Shown here: positions 54,654 to 63,206 of the stretch, in pieces
Layout of the letters: the number at the start of each line of letters is the position of its first letter
How positions within the stretch are numbered: position 1 is the stretch's first letter
From: Caulobacter vibrioides
GTDB taxonomy: Bacteria; Pseudomonadota; Alphaproteobacteria; Caulobacterales; Caulobacteraceae
DNA: 64,000 nucleotides
Direction: 5' to 3'
Assembly (NCBI GenBank): GCA_001449105.1
Contig: LNIY01000001.1
Coordinates: forward strand, 248,001 to 312,000
Program-made: the position numbers and the translations under genes
The notes under the pieces: model-generated
The model's database searches: none
What the model was told of the DNA's origin: nothing
The model's input: only the letters and a program-made list of their open reading frames with translations

Positions 54654-55439
54654 ATGTCCAAGAACGCCCTGGCCTTTTCACTCGCCTTCGCCCTGACCGG
54701 CTTCGCCGCCGCCCAGGCCGCGCCCCCGCCCGCCGCCAAGCCGACCGTGGTCCTGGTGCACGGCGCCTTCGCCGACTCCAGCAGCTGGGACGGCGTGGTC
54801 GCCGACCTGAGGCGTGACGGCTATCGCGTGGTGTCGGCCGCCAACCCGCTGCGCGGCGCGGCCGGCGACGCCGCGGCCGTGCGCACAGTGATCAATTCCA
54901 TTCCCGGCCCGGTCGTGCTGGTCGGCCACTCCTACGGCGGCACGGTGATCTCGGCCGCCGCCGACGGCGCGGCCAACGTCAAGGCGCTGGTCTACGTCGC
55001 CGCCTTCGCCCCCGAGGTCGGCGAAAGCACCTTCGAGCTGGCCGGCAAGTTCCCCGGCTCCACCCTGCCCGCGGCGCTCGACAAGCCGGTCGACCTGCCC
55101 GGCGGCGGCCACGACCTCTACATCCGACAGGACAAGTTCCCCGCCCAGTTCGCCGCCGACGTGCCGCTGGCCAAGGCCCGGCTGATGGCGATCGCCCAGC
55201 GCCCGCTGACCGAGGCGGCCGGCGGCGAGAAGGCCGTCTCCGCCGCCTGGAAGACCATCCCGTCCTGGTGGGTCTATGGCGGCGGCGACCGCAACATCCC
55301 GCCGGCCGCCATGGCGTTCATGGCGCAGCGCGCTCATGCGAGGCAGGTGGTCACAGTGCCCGGCGCCTCGCACGTGGTGATGATCTCGCACCCTCACGCG
55401 GTCTCGGCCCTGATCGAGACCGCGGCCAAGGCCCAGTGA
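54654..55439 (+). CDS. Secreted serine alpha/beta hydrolase
   Basis: The 261-aa protein has a Sec signal peptide (about 1-22, AAQA) and a complete serine hydrolase site: VLVHGAFAD, nucleophile elbow GHSYGG with Ser93, acid around YGGGDRNIPP and His in GASHVVMISHP. It resembles the many salicylate-esterase-like hydrolases of soil proteobacteria. An AAGGAGACC site precedes ATG 54654. Natural substrate unknown. Confidence 0.88.
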   Translation: MSKNALAFSLAFALTGFAAAQAAPPPAAKPTVVLVHGAFADSSSWDGVVADLRRDGYRVVSAANPLRGAAGDAAAVRTVINSIPGPVVLVGHSYGGTVISAAADGAANVKALVYVAAFAPEVGESTFELAGKFPGSTLPAALDKPVDLPGGGHDLYIRQDKFPAQFAADVPLAKARLMAIAQRPLTEAAGGEKAVSAAWKTIPSWWVYGGGDRNIPPAAMAFMAQRAHARQVVTVPGASHVVMISHPHAVSALIETAAKAQ

Positions 55440-55462
55440 CTTCGGTGGAAAGGACAACACCC

Positions 55463-56296
55463 ATGACCAGAACATGGCTGATCACCGGAGCCTCGCGAGG
55501 CCTCGGACGCGCCCTCGCCGAGGCCGTGCTGGCCGCCGGCGACCATCTGGTTGCGACAGCCCGCGATCCTCGCGTCCTTCAAGACCTCGCCGACCGACAT
55601 GGCGACGCCGTGCGGCTGGCCGCCCTCGACGTCTCGGACCCGGTCGCGGCCGAAAGCGCCGTGGCCCTGGCGGCGCAGGCCTTCGGCGGGCTCGACGTGG
55701 TGGTCAACAACGCCGGCTACGGCGACGTCGGATCGGTGGAGGACACCTCGCTCGACGACTTTCGCAAGCAGATCGAGACCAACCTCTTCGGCACCATCAT
55801 CGTCACCAAGGCGGCGATCCCCCTGATGCGGGAACAGGGGTCGGGACACGTGATCCAGCTGTCGTCCGTCGGCGGACGCATCGGCGCGCCGGGCCGCGCG
55901 CCCTACTCCGCCGCCAAGTGGGGCGTAGAGGGCTTCTCGGAGTCCCTGGCGCTGGAGATGGCGCTGGTCGGCGTGAAGGTGACCATCGTCGAGCCGGGCG
56001 GCTTCCGCACCGACTTCGCCGGCGCCTCGACCAACCTCAGCGCCGGCCGGGCCGAGTACGACGCCGTGGTCGGGGCGACCGCCCGGCGCCAGGCGGCCTA
56101 TGACGGAAACCAGCCCGGCGACCCGGCCCGCGCGGCCCAGGCCATCCTGGCGCTGGCGGCCATGGACGAGCCGCCGCTGCGCCTGGCGCTCGGCAGCGAC
56201 GCCGTGGCCATCATCCGTGCGACCGACGAGCGGCGCCTCGCCGACCTCGAACGCTGGCGGGACTTGAGCGTCTCGACCGACTTCCCCGCCCAGTAA
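55463..56296 (+). CDS. Short-chain dehydrogenase/reductase (SDR)
   Basis: The 277-aa oxidoreductase has the classical SDR cofactor motif TGASRGLG (8-15), NNAG (82-85), catalytic Ser about 135 and YSAAK (Tyr148, Lys152). The Ser-Arg after the first Gly is typical of NADP(H) use. It begins 23 bases after the secreted hydrolase gene with GGAAAGGA upstream and closes this co-directional set. Substrate not predictable. Confidence 0.92.
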   Translation: MTRTWLITGASRGLGRALAEAVLAAGDHLVATARDPRVLQDLADRHGDAVRLAALDVSDPVAAESAVALAAQAFGGLDVVVNNAGYGDVGSVEDTSLDDFRKQIETNLFGTIIVTKAAIPLMREQGSGHVIQLSSVGGRIGAPGRAPYSAAKWGVEGFSESLALEMALVGVKVTIVEPGGFRTDFAGASTNLSAGRAEYDAVVGATARRQAAYDGNQPGDPARAAQAILALAAMDEPPLRLALGSDAVAIIRATDERRLADLERWRDLSVSTDFPAQ

Positions 56297-56324
56297 TTCT
56301 GATTCCGCCCGCAGACAAACCACC

Positions 56325-56370
56325 GGCGGCGTTCGAAATCCCCAGCGAAAGCAGGGTGTTGAACGCCGCC
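56325..56370 (+). ncRNA. Structured RNA element upstream of the LLM monooxygenase gene
   Basis: GGCGGCGTTC (56325-56334) pairs perfectly with GAACGCCGCC (56361-56370). Inside, CCC (56341-56343) pairs with GGG (56354-56356), then an A-A mismatch, then GC and GC close a GAAA tetraloop (56347-56350). A multi-helix stem with a GNRA loop and an internal loop is more elaborate than a simple terminator, and no U-run follows. It may terminate the SDR transcript, stabilise its end, or be a cis-regulatory RNA for the downstream gene. Confidence 0.5.
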
Positions 56371-56447
56371 AATAGCCCTCTTGAGAACACCTGATTTGCC
56401 CCGTCTCCGCGTCCGTCGCAAGCCTGCGGCCAGACACGGAGGCGAAC

Positions 56448-57791
56448 ATGACCACGGCCGCGAAACGCCAACTGAAGCTCGGCGCCATCCTCGAAGGCGT
56501 CGGCGCCGACCACACCAGCTGGCGCGATCCCGCCCTGGCCGGCGACGCCAGCATCGACATCGGCTGGTACATCGAGAACGCCCGCCTGGCCGAGGCGGCC
56601 AAGTTCGACCTGGTGTTCATCGTCGACAGCCCGTTCATCACGCCCGACACCGCGCCGCACTTCCTCAACCGGCTGGAGCCTCTCACCTTGCTCTCGGCCC
56701 TGGCGGTCTCGACCTCGAAGATCGGCCTCGTCGGCACCCTGACCACCTCGTACTGGGAGCCCTACAACGTGGCCCGCCAGTTCGGCTCGCTGGACCACAT
56801 CAGCAAGGGCCGCGCCGGCTGGAACGTGGTGACCACCGGCCTGGAAGGCGCCGCCCGCAACTACGGCCGCGACGCCCACTTCGACCACGCCGTGCGCTAC
56901 GAGCGGGCGGGCGAGTTCGTCGACGTCGTCCAGGGCCTGTGGGACAGCTACGAGGACGACGCCTTCCCGCGCGACAAGGAAGCCGGCGTGTTCCTCGACA
57001 AGGACAAGCAGCACGCTCTGAACCACAAGGGCGCGCACTTCTCGGTGGCCGGGCCGCTGGCGCTGAGCCGCTCGCAGCAGGGCCAGCCGGTGATCTTCCA
57101 GGCCGGCGTCAGCGGCGCGGGGCGGGATCTCGGCGCCCGCATCGCCGAGGGCGTGTTCGCCGGCGTCGACGGCTTCGAGGACGCCCAGCAGTACTATGCC
57201 GACCTCAAGGCCCGCGCGGCCGCCCAGGGCCGCGATCCGGACCACATCAGCGTGCTGCCGGGCCTGGCCCCCGTCATCGCTGACACCGACGAGGAAGCCC
57301 GCGCCCTGGCCGACGCCCAGCGCGTGTCGGTCGGCATTGACAAGCTGCTGACCCAGCTGGGCCGCGCCTTCGGCTATCACGACTTCAAGCAGTACGAACT
57401 GGACGGGCCGTTCCCGGACGTCTCGGGCCTCAGCCTCAACAGCTACAAGGGCCATGCCGAGCGGATCGTGCGGATCTCGCGCGAGCAGAACCTGACCCTG
57501 CGCCAGGCGGCCGAACGGTTCGGGACCTGGCGCACCGACTTCGTCGGCTCGCCCCAGACCATCGCCAACGAGATCGAGCGCTGGTTCACCGGCCGCGCCG
57601 CCGACGGCTTCATCCTGCGAGTGACGCGTCCGGCCGACTTCGCCCTGTTCCGCGAGAAGGTGGTGCCGCTGTTGCAGGCCAAGGGCCTGTTCCGCACCGA
57701 GTACGAGCACGACACCCTGCGCGGACACCTGGGCCTGCCCGTTCCCGAGAACCGCTGGACCCGCGCGCCAGGCCGGATCGCGGCGGAATGA
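56448..57791 (+). CDS. LLM-class flavin-dependent monooxygenase (NtaA/SnaA/DszA-like)
   Basis: The 447-aa protein belongs to the bacterial-luciferase-like monooxygenases: KLGAILEGVGADH at the start, DLVFIVDSPF, RAGWNVVTTG and a QAGVSGAGRDLGARIAEGVF segment characteristic of the NtaA/SnaA/DszA subgroup. These use reduced flavin from a separate reductase to oxidise sulfur, nitrogen or chelate compounds. No reductase is adjacent; the FMN reductase-like gene at 32251 is a remote candidate. It is translationally coupled to a tiny downstream ORF. Confidence 0.92.
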   Translation: MTTAAKRQLKLGAILEGVGADHTSWRDPALAGDASIDIGWYIENARLAEAAKFDLVFIVDSPFITPDTAPHFLNRLEPLTLLSALAVSTSKIGLVGTLTTSYWEPYNVARQFGSLDHISKGRAGWNVVTTGLEGAARNYGRDAHFDHAVRYERAGEFVDVVQGLWDSYEDDAFPRDKEAGVFLDKDKQHALNHKGAHFSVAGPLALSRSQQGQPVIFQAGVSGAGRDLGARIAEGVFAGVDGFEDAQQYYADLKARAAAQGRDPDHISVLPGLAPVIADTDEEARALADAQRVSVGIDKLLTQLGRAFGYHDFKQYELDGPFPDVSGLSLNSYKGHAERIVRISREQNLTLRQAAERFGTWRTDFVGSPQTIANEIERWFTGRAADGFILRVTRPADFALFREKVVPLLQAKGLFRTEYEHDTLRGHLGLPVPENRWTRAPGRIAAE

Positions 57792-57943
57792 CGATGGCCG
57801 AGCCCCTGGAAGCCGTGATCGAGGCGGCCACGCCGCCTCGCCCGCCGGTGATCGACTTCGCCCTGGCGGCGCTCGACTGGCCCGCGCCAGGCTTGGCCGA
57901 CCGCATCGACGTGCTGGAGCGGGCGGCGCTGGACGCGGCTTGA
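57788..57943 (+). CDS. Small 51-aa ORF coupled to the monooxygenase gene
   Basis: ATG 57788 overlaps the monooxygenase stop (ATGA). The 51-codon product starts MTMAEPLEAVIEAATPPRPP and ends in RIDVLERAALDAA, with Ala, Pro and acidic residues and the GC-rich codon usage of its neighbours. A second in-frame ATG at 57794 is possible. No family recognised; the tight coupling suggests it may be real, but its shortness keeps confidence moderate. Confidence 0.5.
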   Translation: MTMAEPLEAVIEAATPPRPPVIDFALAALDWPAPGLADRIDVLERAALDAA

Positions 57944-57952
57944 GCTCCCTAT

Positions 57953-58056
57953 CTCGTCATCCCGGAAAGCGCGCAGCGCTTATCCGGGACCCAGGGGCCA
58001 AACCCAGTGCGGCGGCCCCTGGGTCCCGGCTCTCCGCTTCGCTACGGCCGGGATGA
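57953..58056. repeat. Intergenic hairpin repeat, copy 1 of two related units
   Basis: Flanks GTCATCCCGG and CCGGGATGAC are inverted. Inside lie CCGGGACCCAGGGGCC and its inverse GGCCCCTGGGTCCCGG. The same building blocks recur at 60842-60956, in inverted order. It lies between the monooxygenase set and the convergent GH43 gene, as expected of a REP/terminator-like element. Confidence 0.75.
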
Positions 58057-58077
58057 CGATGAGAGCGAGCCGCCCCC

Positions 58078-60090
58078 CTACCGCGCCTCACTCCACACAA
58101 ACCGCGCGCCGTCCTTGCCATCCGACTGCGGGCCAGGGCTGTCGGCGGTCCAGGCGCCGGCTTGCGACACCCGCAGGAAGCGGTTGGTGACCAGCGACAT
58201 CAGGGCCAGCTCGCCCGTCGGGGTCTCGATCCACTGGAAGGCCTGGGCCTTGTCGTCGCGGGCCTTCGCGACGCTCACCGCCCCGTCGGCGGCGACGGTC
58301 AGGTAGCCGCCCTCGCCCCGCAGCGCCGCCCGCCCCAGCGACCGCTTTTCCACCGTCACGGTCCGCTCCTGCCCCAGCGCCGCCAGCGTCACCTTGCGGC
58401 CGTCGGGGATCGGCCGGCGCAGGCCGCGCGGATGGGGCTCCAGCACCTCGATTGAATCGAAGTCGGCATGGCCGCCCTCGCGACCGGCCTCGTTGTAGGC
58501 GAACAGTCCGTAGCGCACGCCCTGGAAGGTGCGCAGCTGGAACACCATGGTCATCGGATCGCCCAGCGACGCGAACGTCCTGCCGTCGGCCGAGTAGGAG
58601 AACCGCGCCGTCTCGGCCATGAAGTCGGCGTCGGCCTGAAGCCAGACCCGCGTTCCGGCCACCCTGGCCTTGGCGCTTCGACCCGTGCGCTGGTCGCGTT
58701 GCTCGACCTCCAGCCCGCCGGCGACCTTGCGCACGCCGATCCACGCATAGGGCAGATTCAGCAAGGCCAGGCCCGCCACGTCGCCCTCGGCCAGGCCCGA
58801 GGCGTCCAGCATCACCCGCGGCCGCGACTCCGGCCCGATCGAGCGCTGGGTCAGGGTGTTGCGCACCGTCCAGAAGTCGGCGGCCGGCAGGGTCTTCAGC
58901 CGCAGGAAGCCCGGGCGCTCGGCCAGCGACCACCTGGCCTCGACCGGCACGTGGTTCCACTGCCAGATCGGCTTCAGCTTGCCGCCCGAGAAGTCGTCGC
59001 TGCGCTCGTAGGGGACGTGCGGTGCCTCGGTCGCGCCGGTGTCGGGCTTGACCCAGGTGCGCGGCGTGCGCCCCAGGTTCCCCGGCAGGCCGAAATAGGG
59101 CCAGCCGTCCTTCCAGGTCACCGGAGACAGGGCCGTCAGCCGGCCGACCGAGTTGTAGTCCATCATCGAATAGCCCCACCACGCGCCGCCCGGCGTCTGG
59201 ACGTAGCCGCCCTGGTGCAGCGCGGTGCGGCCGTGCGGGCGGGGATCGGGCGGGATGATCGTGAACGGCGGCTTGGGCGCCTCCAGCCGATTGCCCTCGG
59301 CCAGGCCGAAGTCCTCGCCGACGCTGATCTCGCGGTTGACCTCGTAGGGCCCGTCAGGCCGGTCGGCGCGCGCCACCGGCAGCCGCATCATGCCGTCGAA
59401 CCAGGCGCTGGTGATCCAGTACTTGCCGCCGACCTTGCTGAAGTGCAGCCCCTCGCCCATGCCCTGGTCGGGAGCGATGATCTCGCGCTCGGTGCCGGGC
59501 ACGATGTCGGTCAGTTCGGCGTTCAGCTGCGCCATGCGGATGCCGCGATAGCCCCACACCACATAGACCTTGCCGTCGTCGTCGAAGAGCACCGACAGGT
59601 CGTGGAAGCCGCGCTTCATCCGCGTGGCCGTCCACGGCCCGGCCGGGTCCTTGGCCGTGAAGTGGTAGGTCGCCTCGCGATTGACGTTGCTGAACACGTG
59701 GAAGACGCCGTCGTGATGGCGAAAGCTCGGCGCCCAGAAGCCCTGGCCGTAGACGTCGCCGCTCTCCAGCCGGAAGTTCGGCCCCAGGTCCAGCCTGTCG
59801 GCCACGTAGCCGACGAACCGCCAGTTCACCAGGTCGCGCGAGTGCAGGATCGGCAGGCCCGGCATCGTGTGCATGGTGGTGCCGGTCAGGTAGTAGTCGT
59901 CGCCCACCCGGATCATGTCGGGGTCGGAGAACTCGTCGTAGAACAGCGGATTGGTGAAGGTCCCGTCGCCGTTGTCGGCGGTCCAGGTGCGCTGGCCGGG
60001 CTCGGCCGCCAGGCCCGGCGCGCCGCTCGACGCCAGCAGGATCGCCGCCAGACCGGCCAGGAACATGCGGTCGCGCTTGCTCGGCTTCAT
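58078..60090 (-). CDS. Secreted glycoside hydrolase family 43 enzyme
   Basis: The 670-aa protein has a signal peptide (about 1-29, GLAAEP) and an N-terminal five-bladed GH43 catalytic domain with the base Asp in FSDPDMIRVGDDYYL, the pKa-modulating Asp in FHDLSVLFDDDG and the acid Glu in GMGEGLHF. A beta-sandwich follows (about 375-560, beta-xylosidase C-terminal-like) and then a short C-terminal region. It probably cleaves arabinose or xylose from plant hemicellulose in the periplasm or outside. ATG 60090 starts the signal peptide; an upstream extension lacks one. Confidence 0.9.
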   Translation of the reverse strand: MKPSKRDRMFLAGLAAILLASSGAPGLAAEPGQRTWTADNGDGTFTNPLFYDEFSDPDMIRVGDDYYLTGTTMHTMPGLPILHSRDLVNWRFVGYVADRLDLGPNFRLESGDVYGQGFWAPSFRHHDGVFHVFSNVNREATYHFTAKDPAGPWTATRMKRGFHDLSVLFDDDGKVYVVWGYRGIRMAQLNAELTDIVPGTEREIIAPDQGMGEGLHFSKVGGKYWITSAWFDGMMRLPVARADRPDGPYEVNREISVGEDFGLAEGNRLEAPKPPFTIIPPDPRPHGRTALHQGGYVQTPGGAWWGYSMMDYNSVGRLTALSPVTWKDGWPYFGLPGNLGRTPRTWVKPDTGATEAPHVPYERSDDFSGGKLKPIWQWNHVPVEARWSLAERPGFLRLKTLPAADFWTVRNTLTQRSIGPESRPRVMLDASGLAEGDVAGLALLNLPYAWIGVRKVAGGLEVEQRDQRTGRSAKARVAGTRVWLQADADFMAETARFSYSADGRTFASLGDPMTMVFQLRTFQGVRYGLFAYNEAGREGGHADFDSIEVLEPHPRGLRRPIPDGRKVTLAALGQERTVTVEKRSLGRAALRGEGGYLTVAADGAVSVAKARDDKAQAFQWIETPTGELALMSLVTNRFLRVSQAGAWTADSPGPQSDGKDGARFVWSEAR

Positions 60091-60445
60091 GCTGCTTCTT
60101 CCCTTGTCGCCGTCTCGAGCGGCGTCTGGAGCAGCCTCACGAAGCTGCCGACTATTTGTCGGAGTATATTCGAGGGCGATCATCGTCAATCACTGGACAC
60201 GCCGGATATGCGTGCACATGCAATCGACCAGATCCGCATTATTGTCTGAGTAAAATGCGCAAAGCCCCCTGCCCGCTTGCGCATTGGACGCCACACCCCC
60301 GCCACATCGGCGGTTCAACCAGACGGATCAGCACTTTTTCGGCCTTCCATCGGTTGCGGCGGACGCTTGACGTCACAGGGCGGCGCGTGACAAGGCCGAT
60401 CTCACCAGTCAGTCTGGTTCTCCCGATTCTATAAGGAGTTACTCC
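60091..60445. other. 355-bp divergent intergenic region, GH43/HU
   Basis: No gene is visible. It should hold the promoters of the GH43 gene (minus) and of the HU gene (plus). I see a strong AAGGAG ribosome site at 60433-60438 before HU and a perfect TGACGTCA at 60368-60375, but no operator or promoter that I can assign with confidence. Confidence 0.5.
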
Positions 60446-60724
60446 ATGAACACCGCCGATATCGCCGAAGCTCTGGTCGCCAGCGACGACAAGCTGACCA
60501 AGACCCAGGCCAAGGCCATCGTCGACGGCGTCTTCAAGGCCATCGCTGACGCCGCCGTGAAGGGCGACGAAGTCTCGATCCCGGGCTTCGGCAAGTTCAA
60601 GGTCCAGGACAAGCCGGCCCGCACCGGCCGCAACCCGGCCACGGGCGCGACGATCGAGATCGCCGCCAGCAAGAAGGTCGGCTTCACGCCGGCCAAGCAA
60701 CTGAAGGACGCCGTCAACGGCTGA
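60446..60724 (+). CDS. hup: HU-type DNA-binding protein
   Basis: HU is a histone-like dimer that bends and compacts DNA. The 92-aa protein has the full HU pattern: helical N-terminal half, then GDEVSIPGFGKFKV and the DNA-grasping arm region with RTGRNPATGATIEI, and the C-terminal VGFTPAKQLKDAV. A strong AAGGAG ribosome site is 7 bases upstream. A hairpin terminator follows. Confidence 0.97.
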   Translation: MNTADIAEALVASDDKLTKTQAKAIVDGVFKAIADAAVKGDEVSIPGFGKFKVQDKPARTGRNPATGATIEIAASKKVGFTPAKQLKDAVNG

Positions 60725-60764
60725 TCCTGACGGAACGGCCTTCGAGCCTAGCCCGAAGAAAAAA

Positions 60765-60801
60765 GAGGCGGAACGTCCCAGACGTTCCGCCTCTGCTGTT
60801 T
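60765..60801 (+). terminator. Strong rho-independent-like terminator of HU
   Basis: GAGGCGGAACGT (60765-60776) pairs perfectly with ACGTTCCGCCTC (60782-60793) around a five-base loop. A-rich sequence precedes it and TGCTGTTTT follows, giving a 12-bp stem with a T-rich tail on the HU side. Confidence 0.85.
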
Positions 60802-60841
60802 TGGGGATGCCTTAAAGGCCTCCTGATCAAATCTGCTCAGG

Positions 60842-60956
60842 CCGTCATCCCGGCCGGAGGCTCGCCTGGCGAGCCGTAGAGCCGGGACCCAGGGGCCACC
60901 GCATCGCGCCGGCCCCTGGGTCCCGGATAAGCGCTTCGCGCTTTCCGGGATGACGA
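60842..60956. repeat. Intergenic hairpin repeat, copy 2
   Basis: This is the mirror arrangement of the 57953-58056 element: GTCATCCCGG, then CCGGGACCCAGGGGCC, GGCCCCTGGGTCCCGG and CCGGGATGAC. The right half repeats the left half of the other copy in inverse orientation. It fills the space between the HU terminator and the 3' end of manD. Confidence 0.75.
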
Positions 60957-60985
60957 TCAGTGTTGAGCTCTGACCACCCAGCCCC

Positions 60986-62242
60986 CTACCAGTTCCACAT
61001 CGTCCCGTCTTCCAGACGGGCGACCGGCAGCTGGCGCGGCTCGTACGGATACTTGGCCGCCAGGGCCTCGTCGATGTCGACGCCGTGCCCCGGGGTGTCG
61101 CCGACATAGAGCATGCCCTTGTCGAACCGGTAGTCGTGCGGGAACACCGCGTCGGTCTCCTCGGAGTGGCGCATGTATTCCTGGATGCCGAAGTTGGGCA
61201 CCCAGGTGTCGAAGTGCAGCGCGGCCCCCATGGTCACCGGCGACAGGTCGGTGGCGCCGTGGCAGCCCGTCCGCACCGACCACAGCGAGGCGAAGTCGGC
61301 GATGCGGCGCAGGTGGGTCAGGCCGCCGGCTCCGACGATCGTCGTGCGGATGTAGTCGATCAGCTGTTCCTGGATCAGGTCCTTGGCGTCCCAGATCGTG
61401 TTGAACACCTCGCCCACGGCCAGCGGCGTGGTGGTGTGCTGGCGGATCAGGCGGAAGGCCTCCTGGTTCTCGGCCGGGGTGGAATCCTCCAGCCAGAAGA
61501 GGTCGTAGGGCTCCAGGCTCTTGCCCAGCTGGGCCGCCTCGCGCGGGGTCATCCGGTGGTGGCCGTCGTGCAGCAGGGCGACGTCGAAGCCGTGCTCCTT
61601 GCGCAGCGCCTCGAACAGGGTCGGCAGATAGCGCAGGTACTTGCGGGTGTCCCAGGTGGTCTCGGTCGGCAGGGTCGCGTCGGCCGGCTCGTAGTACATG
61701 TCGCCGCGGCCGACGCCGTAGGCCAGGTCCAGACCCGGCACGCCCGACTGGGCCCGCACGGCCTTGTAGCCGGCGTCGATATAGCGGCCGACGGCCTCGA
61801 CGGTGTCTTCCAGGTCGCTGCCGTTGGCGTGGCCGTAGACCAGCACGCCGTCTCGGCTTCGGCCGCCCAGGAGGTCGTAAAGCGGCGCGCCCAGGGCCTT
61901 GGCCTTGATGTCCCACAGCGCCACGTCGACGGCGGCGATGGCGCGCATCGTCACCGGGCCGCGACGCCAGTAGGCCCCGCGATAGAGGAACTGCCAGATG
62001 TCCTCGATGCGGCGCGCGTCGCGGCCGATCAGCACCGGGATGACGTGGTCTTCCAGATAGGCGACGACCGACTTTTCGCGGCCGTTCAGCGTGGCGTCGC
62101 CGATGCCGTAGACCCCCTGGTCGGTCTCGATCTTTAGGGTGACGAAGTTGCGGCCGGGCGAGGTGACGATCACTCGGGCGCCGGTAATTCGCATCGGCGG
62201 CAGGCCGGCTGCCTTGAACGCCTCGGTTTGGCTAGTATGCAC
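60986..62242 (-). CDS. manD: D-mannonate dehydratase ManD (enolase superfamily)
   Basis: ManD/RspA-type enzymes dehydrate D-mannonate to 2-keto-3-deoxygluconate. The 418-aa reading (GTG 62242) has the family start [20 protein letters not shown], a tyrosine-rich lid ([22 protein letters not shown]), and enolase-barrel metal ligands (around [21 protein letters not shown] and PLAVGEVF). An internal ATG at 62194 would give 402 aa, the usual ManD length, and may be the true start; GTG 62242 has a weak GGGAAT site. Divergent from a GntR regulator. Confidence 0.92.
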   Translation of the reverse strand: MHTSQTEAFKAAGLPPMRITGARVIVTSPGRNFVTLKIETDQGVYGIGDATLNGREKSVVAYLEDHVIPVLIGRDARRIEDIWQFLYRGAYWRRGPVTMRAIAAVDVALWDIKAKALGAPLYDLLGGRSRDGVLVYGHANGSDLEDTVEAVGRYIDAGYKAVRAQSGVPGLDLAYGVGRGDMYYEPADATLPTETTWDTRKYLRYLPTLFEALRKEHGFDVALLHDGHHRMTPREAAQLGKSLEPYDLFWLEDSTPAENQEAFRLIRQHTTTPLAVGEVFNTIWDAKDLIQEQLIDYIRTTIVGAGGLTHLRRIADFASLWSVRTGCHGATDLSPVTMGAALHFDTWVPNFGIQEYMRHSEETDAVFPHDYRFDKGMLYVGDTPGHGVDIDEALAAKYPYEPRQLPVARLEDGTMWNW

Positions 62243-62256
62243 GTCGAGATTCCCGT

Positions 62257-62276
62257 GGTCTTCCAGTTGGAAGACC
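62257..62276. promoter_or_regulatory. Operator-like inverted repeat, manD side
   Basis: GGTCTTCCA (62257-62265) and TGGAAGACC (62268-62276) are perfect arms with a 2-base centre, 14 bases before the manD GTG. It shares the GGTC/GACC half-sites with the palindrome at 62305-62319. Confidence 0.6.
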
Positions 62277-62304
62277 CATAACTATCGATAACTGGCTTGT
62301 CCAT

Positions 62305-62319
62305 ATTGGTCAGACCAAT
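62305..62319. promoter_or_regulatory. FadR/UxuR-type operator ATTGGTCAGACCAAT
   Basis: The 15-bp palindrome ATTGGTCAGACCAAT matches the TGGTCxGACCA consensus of FadR-subfamily GntR regulators. It lies 16 bases before the GntR gene start and about 60 bases from manD, so it could control both. Confidence 0.75.
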
Positions 62320-62335
62320 TTCAGGAAGTCCCCGC

Positions 62336-63079
62336 ATGTCCGCCAAGGGCGAAAACCGACTGTACGAGCGCGTCGCCAAGGACCTGACCGGCCAGATCGC
62401 CGAGGGGCGCTACGCCGTCGGCCAGCGCCTGCCGTCCGAACGCGACCTCGCCCAGACCTATTCGGTGTCGCGCCCGACGATCCGCGAGGCGATCATCGCC
62501 CTGGAGCTGGATGGCCTGGTCGACGTGCGTCTGGGCTCGGGCGTCTACGTCAAGGCCCAGACCCCCAACGAGGGCCAGGCCGGCGCCACCGACATCGGCC
62601 CGTTCGAACTCTTGGAAGCCCGCCGCGCCATCGAAGCGGAGGCCTGCGCCATGGCCGCCAAGCGCATCACCAACGAGGAGCTCGACCAGCTCGACGCCCT
62701 GGTGATCGAGATGCAGACCGAGAACGCCCGCGACGTCGACCGTTCGGAAGACGCCGACAAGCGCTTCCACATGCTGATCGCCGCCTCCACCCAGAACAGC
62801 GCCATGATCGCCGCCGTCGAGCTGCTGTGGGAGGCCCGCGAGCGTTCGCCCCAGACCAAGCTGATGGGCGAGAAGGCGCACGCCGCCGGCGTCATCCCGC
62901 GCATCGACGAGCACGCCGCCATCGTCTCGGCCCTGCGCGCCCGCTCGCCCGAGGACGCCCGCGACGCCATGCGCCGTCACCTCACCCGGGTGCTGAACTC
63001 GCTGCTGGCCGCCACCGAGGTGCAGGAGATGGAAGAAGCCCGCGCCCGCATCGCCGCCACCCGCGACCGCTACACCTGA
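62336..63079 (+). CDS. GntR family regulator (FadR/UxuR-type), likely of manD
   Basis: The 247-aa protein has an N-terminal winged helix (about 8-80, with YAVGQRLPSERDLAQTYSVS and PTIREAIIALELDGLVDV) and a C-terminal FCD domain (about 95-230) with acidic and His residues for metal or sugar-acid binding. ATG 62336 follows AGGAAG and lies beyond the operator. Divergence from manD fits a hexuronate/mannonate-responsive repressor, as in UxuR/ExuR. Confidence 0.92.
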   Translation: MSAKGENRLYERVAKDLTGQIAEGRYAVGQRLPSERDLAQTYSVSRPTIREAIIALELDGLVDVRLGSGVYVKAQTPNEGQAGATDIGPFELLEARRAIEAEACAMAAKRITNEELDQLDALVIEMQTENARDVDRSEDADKRFHMLIAASTQNSAMIAAVELLWEARERSPQTKLMGEKAHAAGVIPRIDEHAAIVSALRARSPEDARDAMRRHLTRVLNSLLAATEVQEMEEARARIAATRDRYT

Positions 63080-63206
63080 CCACGCCTCCTGGCCATCCAA
63101 TCTGTCGGCTTTCCGACAGACACCGCAACGCTTTGCCTGCAAAGGCGTTGAAGCGCCGCCCTCGGCTAGTCTTCGATGGCGCCAATACTCGGTGGGGATT
63201 GCGTGG

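Noticed and set aside
60368..60375. TGACGTCA as an operator for HU
   Set aside because: A single 8-bp palindrome in a GC-rich region with no second copy nearby; no support beyond the match.
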